This document shows positions 38,156-47,804 of a stretch of DNA of 63,912 nucleotides, piece after piece (positions within the stretch are counted from its first letter, which is position 1; each line of letters starts with the position of its first letter). Source of the stretch: Bacteroidales bacterium (GTDB taxonomy: Bacteria > Bacteroidota > Bacteroidia > Bacteroidales > Bacteroidaceae); assembly GCA_030528715.1 (NCBI GenBank), contig JAUMYJ010000001.1, positions 137,971-201,882 on the forward strand. The letters run 5' to 3'. The notes beneath the pieces were generated by a model. The model did no database searches. It was not told the origin of the DNA and saw nothing but the letters and a program-made list of their open reading frames with translations. A program made the position numbers and the translations under genes.

Positions 38156-38602
38156 ATGATTACAATGCTTTACCTTTGGCTCTTTATCGCTGCTGTGAGT
38201 GTTTTTATCGAATTAGCTACAACGACATTTGCCGCACTTTGCTTTGCAGTAGGAGGGTTGGTTGCCGCTGGTTTAGCTTGGCTAGGGATTAGTCTGCCTT
38301 GGCAAATCGTGGGCTTTTGCATCGCAGCACTCGTGAGCTTTGCCATGGTTCGTCCACTTGTACAGCGCTATATCTTCCATGGTCAAGAGGGCGATAAAGT
38401 ACCCACCAACGCCGATGCCCTCATTGGTCGCACAGCTACCGTCACCGAAACTATTGACCCAACCACTGGCCAAGGCCTTATCAAAACCGACGGTGATGTT
38501 TGGTCAGCACGAAGCAGCCATGGTCAGGCCATTGCAACAGGCCAGCAAGTACGTATCGTACACCGTGATAGCATCGTGATGTATGTAGAGCCTATTGCCT
38601 AA
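38156..38602 (+). CDS. NfeD-like membrane protein
   Basis: A 148-residue protein with two or three membrane segments (residues about 5-65) and a C-terminal OB-fold (NADALIGRTATVTETI...GDVWSARSS). This is the short NfeD form, which partners SPFH proteins in membrane microdomains. The SPFH gene follows 55 bases later. Confidence 0.88.
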   Translation: MITMLYLWLFIAAVSVFIELATTTFAALCFAVGGLVAAGLAWLGISLPWQIVGFCIAALVSFAMVRPLVQRYIFHGQEGDKVPTNADALIGRTATVTETIDPTTGQGLIKTDGDVWSARSSHGQAIATGQQVRIVHRDSIVMYVEPIA

Positions 38603-38657
38603 CATTACCCTCATGCTTTTTAACGCATAAACAAATCTAAAAATACCCCTTTTAATT

Positions 38658-39674
38658 ATGGAACTTCTCATCACTCTTGGCGTAGTAGGTCTCGTAGTCA
38701 TCTACTTAGTCATAACTTGCATTAAGATTATCCCTCAGAGCGAAACACGTATCATTGAGCGTCTTGGGCGCTACGACCGCACATTACCCTCGGGGCTAAA
38801 CATACTTATTCCGTTCTTCGACCGCTCACGTCCTATTCACACACGCACCATGGTTACTACCCCACGCGGTGTATACGCCATTGTAGGTCAAACCGAAAAA
38901 ATTGACCTCCGTGAGCAAGTATACGACTTTGCCAAGCAAAACGTGATTACGAAAGACAACGTTGTGACCGAAATCAACGCTTTGCTCTACTTCCAAATCA
39001 TGGATCCAGTAAAGGCTGTGTATGAAATTGACAACCTACCCAACGCCATCGAAAAACTCACACAGACAACGCTACGTAACGTGATTGGCGAGCTAGAACT
39101 TGACGAATCACTCACCTCACGCGACACCATCAACGCCAAGCTACGTGCCGTGCTTGACGAAGCTACCAACAAGTGGGGGGTCAAGGTCAATCGCGTAGAG
39201 TTACAAGACATCACACCACCTAGCACCGTACGCGATGCTATGGAGCAACAGATGCAAGCCGAGCGCCGCCGCCGTGCCGAGATCTTACGTGCTGAGGGCG
39301 ACAAGCAAGCAGCCATCTTAGAGTCAGAGGGTAAGAAAGCAGCTCTCGTAAACCAAGCCGAAGCCGCCAAAGCCAGTGATATTCTCAATGCCGAAGCCGA
39401 AGCTCGTGCTGTGCGTCTACATGCCGAAGCTGATGCCGAAGCCATACGCGTACGTGCCGAAGCCGAAGCCGAAGCTATACGTCGCGTAACCGATGCACTC
39501 AAAGAGAGTGGTGCCGACCCAGCTGCCTACCTCCTCGCCACGAAATATGTAGAAACCCTACAAACCATGACTTCGGGCAAAGACAACAAGACCATTTACA
39601 TTCCCTACGAAGCTACTGGCGTACTAGGTGGTATCGGTAGCATTAAGGAAATCTTTAACATGAATAAGGGCTAA
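38658..39674 (+). CDS. SPFH/band 7 (stomatin/QmcA-like) protein
   Basis: A 338-residue membrane-anchored scaffold. An N-terminal segment (MELLITLGVVGLVVIYLVITC) is followed by the SPFH domain (IIPQSETRIIERLGRYDRTLPSGLNILIPFFDR). After it comes a long Ala/Glu/Arg-rich helical region (about 195-275) with repeated AEAxA units, a coiled coil used for oligomerisation. The pairing with NfeD is the classical operon. Confidence 0.93.
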   Translation: MELLITLGVVGLVVIYLVITCIKIIPQSETRIIERLGRYDRTLPSGLNILIPFFDRSRPIHTRTMVTTPRGVYAIVGQTEKIDLREQVYDFAKQNVITKDNVVTEINALLYFQIMDPVKAVYEIDNLPNAIEKLTQTTLRNVIGELELDESLTSRDTINAKLRAVLDEATNKWGVKVNRVELQDITPPSTVRDAMEQQMQAERRRRAEILRAEGDKQAAILESEGKKAALVNQAEAAKASDILNAEAEARAVRLHAEADAEAIRVRAEAEAEAIRRVTDALKESGADPAAYLLATKYVETLQTMTSGKDNKTIYIPYEATGVLGGIGSIKEIFNMNKG

Positions 39675-39806
39675 CATAAGCAACACAACTCCAACAGAGG
39701 CAACACTAATATCGCATCTGTACATTAAAAGCTCATACATTATTTCTACAAAATGAGAAAATACTGACAGAAGATTTCAAAACAAGTCACATTACACAAA
39801 TCAATT

Positions 39807-39858
39807 AGTACTCATTGCCTAGCTGTAATATAAAGCTAGGCAATGAGTACTATATTTT
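39807..39858 (+). terminator. 18-bp perfect hairpin downstream of the SPFH gene
   Basis: Arms 39807-39824 (AGTACTCATTGCCTAGCT) and 39834-39851 are exact reverse complements with a nine-base loop, followed by ATATTTT. It lies 133 bases after the stop. Confidence 0.8.
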
Positions 39859-40261
39859 AACCCATCACAATAATAGCAAAGTAGTGGCAATGCAAGGGCA
39901 CTGATGACACAAAAGTAGGAATATGAACTAAACAGGATTTCGTATTACTTTCTCCAAATTATATTAGCAAATTATCTAGAACGAGACCACAAGAGGCAAA
40001 GCCTATTTGGGAAAAATAGTAAAGTATCCCTCCCCTTTCAATACTCCTGGTGAAACAAACGATTTAATAATACTTAACACACCAAGATGCACTATCCAAC
40101 AGCAACTTGTCAGCACGCTCGTAGACGCAATGGCATCATGTGCCACTTTACCAAGCATACATTTCTTAGAGAGAAACTACAAGCATCTCTATTTACGCAC
40201 AAAATATGCCTCACATGCGCATTATTTCTGCATTTTGAGACGTTACTTCAATAGTTTTTCG
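39859..40261. other. spacer before pckA
   Basis: About 400 bases, AT-rich. A 116-codon frame at 40007-40357 runs through the pckA -7 box and has no recognisable domain, so I treat it as chance. Confidence 0.5.
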
Positions 40262-40269
40262 TATCTTTG
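40262..40269 (+). promoter_or_regulatory. pckA -7 box (TATCTTTG)
   Basis: TATCTTTGC lies about 95 bases before pckA. A TTTG lies 24 bases upstream (40234-40237), somewhat beyond the usual spacing. Confidence 0.5.
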
Positions 40270-40362
40270 CTGCATACTAATCAGCACTGCGGTGTTTGTG
40301 CCGAAGTGCCTTTTGGTATGGCTTTACCCAAAGCATAATCATTTAATTCCAATATAAAACGT

Positions 40363-41976
40363 ATGGCAACAATTGATTTGAGTCAGTATGGCATCGTTGG
40401 TGATAAGGAAATCATCTACAACGCCTCGTACGAACAGCTGTTTGAAGAAGAAACCAAGGAGTCACTCCAAGGTTTTGAAAAGGGTCAGCTCACTGAACTA
40501 GACACCGTAAACGTAATGACTGGTATCTACACTGGTCGCTCGCCTAAGGACAAGTTCCTTGTAAAAGACAACGAAGGTGCTAAGGATATTTGGTGGACGT
40601 CAGACGAGTACAAGAACGACAACAAGCCTATCACACCCGAAGCTTTTGCTGAACTCAAGAAGTTGGCCGTAGGTCAGCTCTCTAACGCTAAGCGTCTATT
40701 CGTGATGGATCTCTTCTGCGGTGCCAACCCTGCTACTCGCCTCTCTGTACGCTTCATCGTAGAGGTGGCTTGGCAAGCTCACTTCGTGAAGAACATGTTC
40801 CTCCGCCCAACAGAAGAAGAGCTCAAAAACTTTACCCCAGACTTCGTGGTATACAATGCCTCTAAGACTAAGGTAGAAAATTGGCAAGAACTCGGCCTTA
40901 ACTCTGAAACTGCTATCGCATTCAACCTCACATCTAAGGAGCAAGTTATCCTCAACACATGGTATGGTGGTGAGATGAAGAAGGGTATGTTTGCCTACAT
41001 GAACTACATCAACCCTCTCCGTGGCATCGCCTCTATGCACTGCTCTGCTAACACCGACAAGGAAGGTACTAGCACTGCTGTATTCTTCGGTCTCTCAGGT
41101 ACAGGTAAAACGACACTTTCTACCGATCCAAAGCGTCTCCTCATCGGTGACGACGAGCATGGTTGGGACGAAGATGGTGTATTCAACTACGAAGGTGGTT
41201 GCTACGCTAAGGTTATCGACTTGAGCAAAGAAAACGAGCCAGACATCTACAAGGCTATCAAGCGCAACGCTCTGCTCGAAAACGTTACAGTAAGCCCAGA
41301 AGGCAAGATTGATTTCTCTAGCCGCGCTCATGGTGAAAACACACGTGTGTCTTACCCTATCGACCACATTGATGCTATCGTGAAGCCCGTATCTAAGGGT
41401 CCTGACGCTAAGCAAGTGATTTTCCTCTCTGCCGATGCTTTCGGTGTACTGCCTCCTGTATCTATCCTTGATGCCGAGCAAACACAATACTACTTCCTCT
41501 CGGGCTTTACAGCTAAGCTTGCTGGTACAGAGCGTGGTATTACTGAGCCTACACCTACTTTCTCTGCCTGCTTCGGTGCTGCATTCTTGACACTTCACCC
41601 AACGAAGTATGCCGAAGAGCTCGTAAAGAAGATGGAAAAGAGCGGTGCCAAGGCTTACCTCGTGAATACGGGTTGGAATGGTACAGGCAAGCGCGTATCT
41701 ATCCCTAACACACGTGGTATCATCGACGCTATCCTTGACGGCTCTATCGACAAGGCTCCTACAAAGACTATCCCATTCTTCAACTTTGTAGTGCCAACAG
41801 AATTGCCAGGTGTAGATGCCAACATCCTTGACCCACGCGACACTTACGCTGACCCAGCTCAGTGGACAGAAAAGGCTAAGGATCTCGCTGGTCGCTTCAT
41901 CAAGAACTTCGAAAAGTTCACCAAGGGCAGCGAAGCAGGTCAAAAGCTCGTAGCTGCTGGTCCTAAGCTTGACTAA
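40363..41976 (+). CDS. pckA: ATP-dependent phosphoenolpyruvate carboxykinase
   Basis: Interconverts oxaloacetate and PEP; in anaerobic Bacteroidetes it commonly works in the carboxylating direction toward succinate. 537 residues. Motifs: [11 protein letters not shown], the P-loop [15 protein letters not shown], metal site [24 protein letters not shown], and [13 protein letters not shown]. Codon choice here is noticeably different from its neighbours (frequent AAG, GCT, GGT), as expected of a highly expressed gene. The gene has its own promoter region and terminator. Confidence 0.97.
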   Translation: MATIDLSQYGIVGDKEIIYNASYEQLFEEETKESLQGFEKGQLTELDTVNVMTGIYTGRSPKDKFLVKDNEGAKDIWWTSDEYKNDNKPITPEAFAELKKLAVGQLSNAKRLFVMDLFCGANPATRLSVRFIVEVAWQAHFVKNMFLRPTEEELKNFTPDFVVYNASKTKVENWQELGLNSETAIAFNLTSKEQVILNTWYGGEMKKGMFAYMNYINPLRGIASMHCSANTDKEGTSTAVFFGLSGTGKTTLSTDPKRLLIGDDEHGWDEDGVFNYEGGCYAKVIDLSKENEPDIYKAIKRNALLENVTVSPEGKIDFSSRAHGENTRVSYPIDHIDAIVKPVSKGPDAKQVIFLSADAFGVLPPVSILDAEQTQYYFLSGFTAKLAGTERGITEPTPTFSACFGAAFLTLHPTKYAEELVKKMEKSGAKAYLVNTGWNGTGKRVSIPNTRGIIDAILDGSIDKAPTKTIPFFNFVVPTELPGVDANILDPRDTYADPAQWTEKAKDLAGRFIKNFEKFTKGSEAGQKLVAAGPKLD

Positions 41977-42036
41977 TAAAAGTAAGATTGTGACACATAA
42001 GCTCACAATCATACAATCCAATAGCTGATACAATTG

Positions 42037-42071
42037 GTCGCCCCACCCCATGCGGTTGGGGCGACTTTTTT
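42037..42071 (+). terminator. pckA terminator
   Basis: Arms GTCGCCCCACC and GTTGGGGCGAC (one mismatch next to the loop), followed by seven T. Confidence 0.85.
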
Positions 42072-42154
42072 AGTATATATAACAGAGTTAGTGTCTAAAC
42101 CTATACGAAACACTAGTAGCTTAACAAACTGCCTACCACGACAAGCTAAACCTA

Positions 42155-42194
42155 CTGCCTCCTCATCGGCCACAATAGGCTAATGAGGAGGCAG
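42155..42194 (-). terminator. mscS-side terminator hairpin
   Basis: Arms CTGCCTCCTCAT (42155-42166) and ATGAGGAGGCAG (42183-42194) are perfect complements. It lies 34 bases beyond the mscS stop, so it probably serves the minus strand, though the T-run is weak. Confidence 0.55.
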
Positions 42195-42227
42195 CTATCA
42201 TATCATATCATGCATGCACCATGCCAA

Positions 42228-43178
42228 TTAGGCTTGATGCACCGTAATTTGTGGGAAAGGGAAGTCTATGCCCTCAGCATTGAAACGCTCATAGACCGTA
42301 CGACGCAAGGCGTGTAATGTGGCAGCATACTGATCTGCTGGTACCATACAACGTAGCTCAGCTATTACACTACTGTCGGCTAAATCTTTCAAGATAACAT
42401 AGGGAGCAGGATCCTTCAACACCGCAGAATAGCCACTTGCAATAGACAAAAGCGTACGTTCTACCTTAGCAAAATCTACACCATAATCTACACCCACAGC
42501 TAACATGATGAGACGTTGTTCGAGTTTAGTGCTATTGGTCACAGCATTATTCATCATGAGATTATTAGGCACATAAATCGTGTTGCCATCAAACGTACGC
42601 AAGATAGTATGAAAAATTTGTATCTCATATACAGTAGCTGTGATAGAGCTATCGAAATTTGTCGTAATCAAGTCGCCCACCTTGTAAGGACGCATCAGAA
42701 GAATGATAACCCCCGAGGCAAAGTTCTGTAAATTGCCCGAGAAGGCCATACCCACAGCCAAGCCAATCGAAGCCATCAAGGCTGCAAATGAAGTAGTCTC
42801 AACGCCTAGTTTATTGATTACCGACACAACGAGCAATACGATGAGCAATACGTTGACCATACTCACAATAAAGCTACTGAGCGATGCCTCTACATTACGC
42901 TTAGTCATGAAGCCACGTAGCATGCGTAAGATAAACTTTATAACAAAGCGACCGATAATAAATATCAGTATGGCACCTAGCACATTACCTGCCGTTGTTA
43001 TCAGCCAATCGAAAAAGCGTTCTTTATACATCAAAAACTGTGTATTGGTCAAATTGCCCACAGCAAGTTGGGCTAGCGTAGTGTCAGCTGTCGTAGCTGT
43101 CGTATCTATGGGGTTATGCATAACGTGGTTGTCTAAAAGGTTTAAAAGTTTACGATAAGGAAACATGGTGGGTAACAT
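42228..43178 (-). CDS. mscS: small-conductance mechanosensitive channel (MscS family)
   Basis: A 316-residue channel that releases solutes on hypo-osmotic shock. Three membrane segments lie between about residues 55 and 165. The pore helix with the Gly/Ala pattern (FAALMASIGLAVGMAFSGNLQNFASGVIIL) and the beta domain (VGDLITTNFDSSITATVYEIQIFHTILRTFDGNTIYVPNN) are typical. The start at 43178 is 12 bases beyond the rnhB stop; an internal Met at 43121 is possible. Confidence 0.93.
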   Translation of the reverse strand: MLPTMFPYRKLLNLLDNHVMHNPIDTTATTADTTLAQLAVGNLTNTQFLMYKERFFDWLITTAGNVLGAILIFIIGRFVIKFILRMLRGFMTKRNVEASLSSFIVSMVNVLLIVLLVVSVINKLGVETTSFAALMASIGLAVGMAFSGNLQNFASGVIILLMRPYKVGDLITTNFDSSITATVYEIQIFHTILRTFDGNTIYVPNNLMMNNAVTNSTKLEQRLIMLAVGVDYGVDFAKVERTLLSIASGYSAVLKDPAPYVILKDLADSSVIAELRCMVPADQYAATLHALRRTVYERFNAEGIDFPFPQITVHQA

Positions 43179-43189
43179 TAAAATAAGCC

Positions 43190-43813
43190 CTACCCTAGTT
43201 CTAGTGTGAGCTGTTCTGAGTCGGGCAAGAGTCTAAAACTCATGCGGTGATGCGGAGAAATGCCATGCACGGCAATGGCAGCACGATGGGTCTTCGTAGG
43301 ATAGCCAGCATTGCTATCCCAGCCATAATGTGGGTAGTCGCAGTGTAGCTCTCGCATACGCTCATCGCGATGCGTTTTAGCCAACACCGAGGCAGCGGCT
43401 ATACTTAGATAGGTAGCATCACCTTTTACAATCGTGTCGTAGGGTATGCCTCCATACGGTGCAAAGCGGTTGCCATCTACAATAATATGCTGTGGCCGAA
43501 TGGTTAAGGCATCAAGAGCATGGTGCATGGCCAAGATTGATGCACGCAGTATGTTTATGCGGTCTATCTCTATGGGTGACACCTCGGCCACAGCCCATGC
43601 GAGGGCCTCAGCCTCTATGATGGGGCGTAATTGGTCACGCTGTCGCTCAGTAAGCTGCTTCGAGTCGTTAAGCAAAGGGTGCGACCACCCCAAGGGCAAA
43701 ACGACAGCAGCCGCAAATACTGGACCAGCCAAACAACCACGGCCAGCCTCATCACAGCCAGCTTCAATGCAATGTGGCGTATGCCAAGATAAGAGCGAGG
43801 TATGCTTAGGCAC
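43190..43813 (-). CDS. rnhB: ribonuclease HII
   Basis: Removes ribonucleotides from DNA-RNA hybrids. 207 residues, with the catalytic acidic residues in [13 protein letters not shown] (Asp/Glu) and the DG motif [31 protein letters not shown] is characteristic. It lies 12 bases before mscS and 3 after the YbjQ-like gene's end, in the same minus-strand cluster. Confidence 0.95.
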   Translation of the reverse strand: MPKHTSLLSWHTPHCIEAGCDEAGRGCLAGPVFAAAVVLPLGWSHPLLNDSKQLTERQRDQLRPIIEAEALAWAVAEVSPIEIDRINILRASILAMHHALDALTIRPQHIIVDGNRFAPYGGIPYDTIVKGDATYLSIAAASVLAKTHRDERMRELHCDYPHYGWDSNAGYPTKTHRAAIAVHGISPHHRMSFRLLPDSEQLTLELG

Positions 43814-43816
43814 AAC

Positions 43817-44134
43817 TTAGAGCAACACAGCAGTACCCGTACACGTGACCATAAGCATGCTGCCATTACCCCCTACCGTATCGTAGTGAAAATCTACACC
43901 TACGATAGCATGTGCTCCCATCTGAGTGGCACGCGTTTGCATCTCGCGCAAAGCGGTGTCTTTAGCTTCTGCCAGCACAGCTTCGTAACTGCCCGAGCGC
44001 CCTCCCACAAAATCGCGAATAGAGGCAAAAAGGTCGCGCAAAAAATTGGCACCAATGATGGTCTCACCACTTACAATACCTAGGTATTGACGCACAGGCT
44101 GACCTTCAATAATATGTGTCGTTGTCGTAATCAT
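43817..44134 (-). CDS. YbjQ/UPF0145 family protein
   Basis: A 105-residue cytoplasmic protein. [32 protein letters not shown] and the C-terminal [15 protein letters not shown] fit the YbjQ (heavy-metal-binding-like) family. It forms pentamers in known structures; its role is unclear. Confidence 0.88.
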   Translation of the reverse strand: MITTTTHIIEGQPVRQYLGIVSGETIIGANFLRDLFASIRDFVGGRSGSYEAVLAEAKDTALREMQTRATQMGAHAIVGVDFHYDTVGGNGSMLMVTCTGTAVLL

Positions 44135-44152
44135 AAAAGAAAATACTAAATG

Positions 44153-44707
44153 TTATACATGCGGATAAATGATAGGATGCCACTCACGCACAAAATCTGC
44201 CACGGCCTCGGGCGTGGTGGTTGGCTGCGTTGTCATCACACATAGTGCAATGGCAGGCTGACCTGCTTGGTAGGGTGGCTGTATGTAGGGTATCCCTTCG
44301 TGTAGTGTAAAGCCAAGGTGCTGATAAAAACGCACACGTGCCTGCTGTTCGGCTGTGTGTGGTAGCTCTACTTCTAGCAATATCGGGCGTGGTGCTACGG
44401 CCATAAAGCTGCGCAACGTTTGCGAGCCAAGCCCCATACCTTGCACTTCGGGCGAGAGTGCCAAATGTTCAACATAAGTCCACTCTGGTAAATCCCACCA
44501 CGTGAGTAGCCCCACCACACTATCTGCCAAGCGAATGAGCTGTACACGGTAGCGAGGTTCGCTCGTCATAAGTGCTACCTGCTGCTCCCACGTACGCCGC
44601 TCGGTAAGGGGGAAAGCTGCCTCATAAATAGCCCAAGCCTTCTTAAAGTCAGACGTTTCGGGCGACAGCGGTGCGAGAATACAAGGGGATTGATCTGTTT
44701 GCCTCAT
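44153..44707 (-). CDS. GNAT family N-acetyltransferase
   Basis: A 184-residue acetyl-CoA-dependent acetyltransferase. ATG 44707 is the chosen start; a longer frame (44788) overlaps the neighbouring gene. The GNAT core shows in VEHLALSPEVQGMGLGSQTL (acetyl-CoA P-loop) and RVRFYQHLGFTLHEG. The acceptor is unknown. It lies 5 bases after the DUF1634 gene. Confidence 0.85.
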   Translation of the reverse strand: MRQTDQSPCILAPLSPETSDFKKAWAIYEAAFPLTERRTWEQQVALMTSEPRYRVQLIRLADSVVGLLTWWDLPEWTYVEHLALSPEVQGMGLGSQTLRSFMAVAPRPILLEVELPHTAEQQARVRFYQHLGFTLHEGIPYIQPPYQAGQPAIALCVMTTQPTTTPEAVADFVREWHPIIYPHV

Positions 44708-44712
44708 AAAAA

Positions 44713-45120
44713 TCAATATGCTACGCCCATAACAATGGTACTCGCTACAATTAAAGCCACCATAGCCGTAATGCCCACATAGAGCCAATCGCGCTCAATT
44801 ACAAAGGCAATCAAGCTACACACGATACGTAGCAATGGTGTAAGGATAAGCACTCCCACAGCTAGCTGCATCAGTGCCGTTGCCTCACCAGTCCAAACAC
44901 CCTGCCACAAACTTGCTGCCGAGCTATACATTACAACCTCAGCAGAAAAATACGACAAGTCGGGCAATGCCGCATGGTTATCTATCAATAGCATCACAAG
45001 CCCTACCACAGCGAGTACAATAGCTAAGAGCACACCTACACGCAGTTGCCAGCCTATAAAAGTCTGAAAACCATGCTCTCCTAGCGGTTTCAACGGATTA
45101 TTCATAAATTCCTTACGCAA
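44713..45120 (-). CDS. DUF1634 membrane protein
   Basis: A 135-residue protein with three predicted membrane segments (QLRVGVLLAIVLAVVGLVML; LMQLAVGVLILTPLLRIVCSL; ITAMVALIVASTIVMG). DUF1634 proteins are usually encoded next to TSUP/SafE exporters, as here (the upstream gene ends 6 bases before the start). The start may be Met at 45120 or 45105. It is probably an accessory subunit. Confidence 0.85.
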   Translation of the reverse strand: MRKEFMNNPLKPLGEHGFQTFIGWQLRVGVLLAIVLAVVGLVMLLIDNHAALPDLSYFSAEVVMYSSAASLWQGVWTGEATALMQLAVGVLILTPLLRIVCSLIAFVIERDWLYVGITAMVALIVASTIVMGVAY

Positions 45121-45126
45121 GTCTAG

Positions 45127-45966
45127 TTAAAACTGGCCAAGCACACCCTTGTAGAGCATTTGCAAAGCCACCACAAAAGTTACGACAGAGAAGATAATGC
45201 GCAGCACACGTACAGGGAGGTGTTTCAAAAGTTTGCTACCAGAGAATGCTCCAAGCAACACACCCACGATGACGGGTGCTGCTAGCTCTGGCACAATGTA
45301 GCCTCGCTGCCAATAGACCACCGCACCCGTTGCCGCCGTCACACCTATCATGAAATTACTCGTCGTAGTGCTTACCTTAAAGGGTACTCCCATAGCAGTA
45401 TCCATAGCTATTACTTTAACCACGCCTGCACCTATACCCAAAATGCCCGAGATAGCTCCTGCTAGCCCCATGATGCTAAATCCTGTCCACACACGCGCCA
45501 AACGATAAGATACACGCGTACCTTGGGGCGTAGGATAGCTCGCATTGAGCCTTAACTGTGCCGCAAGGGTGCTACCCTGCGCATGAGGGTCGTGATCTAT
45601 CTTCTTGCGATAGGTCATTACAGAAGTAAATATAAGCATCAAACCAAAAACGATGGCCAGCGCATTATTATTCAAGTAAAGAGCTATTACGGTACCTGCA
45701 ATAGCCCCTAGCGTAGTAGCTATCTCTAAAAACATGCCCAAGCGCATATTTATAATACCTTCGCGCACATAGGCACTAGCCGAGCCACTTGATGTGGCAA
45801 TGCTAGCCACAAGTGCAGCACCTACACCATAGCGTATATCTATCCCCATCAATAACGTAAAGACTGGTATCAGCACAATCCCCCCCCCTAGGCCTAGCAA
45901 GGAACCTAAGAAGCCAGCAAAATAACCTGCGACCAAAACGCAAAGCATAAATACGAGTAAGGTCAT
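45127..45966 (-). CDS. TSUP family sulfite exporter TauE/SafE-like
   Basis: A 279-residue membrane transporter with about eight segments. It has the typical two internally repeated halves, each with a glycine-rich turn (GSLLGLGGGIVLIPV and GAISGILGIGAGVVKVI). Probable substrates are sulfur or organic anions. The N-terminal GGG is encoded in a run of nine G on this strand (45880-45888), a potential slippage site. The DUF1634 partner follows. Confidence 0.9.
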   Translation of the reverse strand: MTLLVFMLCVLVAGYFAGFLGSLLGLGGGIVLIPVFTLLMGIDIRYGVGAALVASIATSSGSASAYVREGIINMRLGMFLEIATTLGAIAGTVIALYLNNNALAIVFGLMLIFTSVMTYRKKIDHDPHAQGSTLAAQLRLNASYPTPQGTRVSYRLARVWTGFSIMGLAGAISGILGIGAGVVKVIAMDTAMGVPFKVSTTTSNFMIGVTAATGAVVYWQRGYIVPELAAPVIVGVLLGAFSGSKLLKHLPVRVLRIIFSVVTFVVALQMLYKGVLGQF

Positions 45967-46018
45967 TATTTTTAAGTTAAGTCTGTTATAGTCTATGGCG
46001 AAAAAACTATCGCCTAGG

Positions 46019-46026
46019 CAAAGGTA
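46019..46026 (-). promoter_or_regulatory. TSUP gene -7 box (TACCTTTG)
   Basis: Minus-strand TACCTTTG, about 53 bases before the start. No good TTG is found at 20 bases. The repeated CCTAGGCAAA around it (46013-46022 and 46059-46068) may be an operator. Confidence 0.5.
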
Positions 46027-46391
46027 CTATTTTTTTTGCTTCTAGCCATAGGCTTACCTAGGCAAAACGACACCAGTTTCTACCAATAACACCCTCTCTA
46101 CAACACACGCTTAGGCACAAGGCATCAGCCAAGCTAATGAGCTATTAAAGCGCACCTCAAACAACCCAAATGTCGTGTGAGTTTTAGCCTTAGATTTAGA
46201 GCGTAGTAGGGAGAGTGTCGAAACACCCTCTACTCACACACACTTTACCCCCAATGCATTGTATCACGTCTACGAACGTTTGTCCGAAGTCGTCAGACAA
46301 ACGTTCGTAGACGTTGGGCAAACGTCTGATATCCTCAGACAAAAAACATATAGGCCATCGCACCAAGCGTGGTTACTCCGAGATTTATGCG
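46027..46391. other. divergent intergenic region between the TSUP gene and hisS
   Basis: No gene is seen. It holds the 46266-46314 palindrome and an imperfect hairpin at about 46204-46234 (AGTAGGGAGAGTGT/ACACCCTCTACT). Confidence 0.55.
46266..46314. repeat. 19-bp perfect inverted repeat
   Basis: Arms 46266-46284 (ACGTCTACGAACGTTTGTC) and 46296-46314 are exact reverse complements with an 11-base loop. Partial further copies (GCAAACGTCTGA, CTCAGACAAA) follow to about 46343. Confidence 0.8.
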
Positions 46392-46399
46392 TAACTTTG
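46392..46399 (+). promoter_or_regulatory. hisS -7 box (TAACTTTG)
   Basis: TAACTTTG lies 40 bases before the hisS ATG. There is no consensus -33 at 20 bases. Confidence 0.5.
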
Positions 46400-46439
46400 T
46401 ACTAAGTTATATATTATAAGCATACTAAGACTTACAACG

Positions 46440-47804
46440 ATGGCCTCAAAACCGAGTATTCCTAAGGGTACGCGCGACTTTGGCGCGGCCGAGATGGCGC
46501 GACGCAACTATATATTCAACACCATTCGTGAGGTATATGCCCTTTATGGCTTCAAGCAAATCGAAACACCAGCCATGGAAAACCTCTCAACCCTCATGGG
46601 GAAGTATGGTGAAGAGGGAGATAAGCTTTTGTTCAAAATACTCAACTCAGGCGATTTTATGCGTGGTACATCTGCCGAACAACTAGCCGAGCGTAGCCCA
46701 GCAGCATTGGCAGCGGCTTTTTGTGAGAAAGGATTGCGCTATGATCTCACTGTGCCTTTTGCACGCTACGTTGTGCAGCATCGTGATGCATTGGTAATGC
46801 CCTTCAAACGCTACCAAATTCAACCCGTGTGGCGTGCCGATAGACCACAAAAGGGGCGCTATCGCGAATTTTACCAATGCGATGCCGATATCGTGGGGAG
46901 CGACTCGCTACTCAATGAGGTAGAGCTCATGCAGATTATAGACACCGTATTCTCGCGCTTCGGCATTCGTGTATGCATCAAGATAAACAACCGCAAGATT
47001 TTGACTGGCATTGCCGAAGTTATCGGGGCAGCTGACAAAATCGTAGACATTACTGTGGCGATTGACAAGCTAGATAAGATAGGCCTAGACAAGGTCAATG
47101 AAGAGCTGGCCACCGTAGGTTTGTCAGCCGAAGCTATTGCGAAGTTGCAGCCTATCATTGCACTCAGTGGCACTAATAGCGAGAAACTTGCACAAGTCCG
47201 CTCGGTACTAGCCGAGAGCGAAATAGGCGTCAAGGGGGTAGAAGAGTGTGCCACGGTGTTAGAGCACCTCAATACGCTGGGCTTGACCAACACGATAGAG
47301 CTAGATTTAACGCTAGCACGTGGCTTAAACTATTACACGGGCTGTATTTTTGAGGTAAAGGCCTTAGATGTACAAATTGGCTCAATTACAGGAGGCGGAC
47401 GCTACGACAATCTTACAGGTATCTTTGGCCTACCAGGCCTAAGTGGTGTGGGCATTTCGTTTGGTGCAGACCGCATTTATGATGTACTCAATCAACTTGA
47501 ACTTTACCCTGAAGAAACGTGCAGCGCAGCCGACTTAATGTTTATCAACTTTGGCACAGATGAAGCCACGCACTGCTTGCAACTGGCCAAGCAAACACGT
47601 GCAGCTGGCATCAGCACCGAAGTTTTTCCCGATAGTGCCAAGATGAAAAAACAAATGAGCTATGCCAACGCACATGGTATACCCTACGTAGCACTCGTAG
47701 GCGAGAGCGAAATACAAACCAAACGCATCACTCTAAAAGACATGCAGAGTGGTGAGCAAACGAGCGTGAGCATTGACGAACTGATAGCCAAAGTCAAAGC
47801 CTAA
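46440..47804 (+). CDS. hisS: histidyl-tRNA synthetase
   Basis: Class II tRNA synthetase, 454 residues. Motif 1 region [18 protein letters not shown]; motif 2 [22 protein letters not shown]; His-specific [15 protein letters not shown]; motif 3 [16 protein letters not shown]-terminal anticodon-binding domain. The stop TAA is immediately followed by the prfB ATG, so translation is coupled. Confidence 0.97.
   Translation: MASKPSIPKGTRDFGAAEMARRNYIFNTIREVYALYGFKQIETPAMENLSTLMGKYGEEGDKLLFKILNSGDFMRGTSAEQLAERSPAALAAAFCEKGLRYDLTVPFARYVVQHRDALVMPFKRYQIQPVWRADRPQKGRYREFYQCDADIVGSDSLLNEVELMQIIDTVFSRFGIRVCIKINNRKILTGIAEVIGAADKIVDITVAIDKLDKIGLDKVNEELATVGLSAEAIAKLQPIIALSGTNSEKLAQVRSVLAESEIGVKGVEECATVLEHLNTLGLTNTIELDLTLARGLNYYTGCIFEVKALDVQIGSITGGGRYDNLTGIFGLPGLSGVGISFGADRIYDVLNQLELYPEETCSAADLMFINFGTDEATHCLQLAKQTRAAGISTEVFPDSAKMKKQMSYANAHGIPYVALVGESEIQTKRITLKDMQSGEQTSVSIDELIAKVKA

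Noticed and set aside
40007..40357. 116-codon open frame before pckA
   Set aside because: It covers the pckA -7 box and leader, and has no domain.
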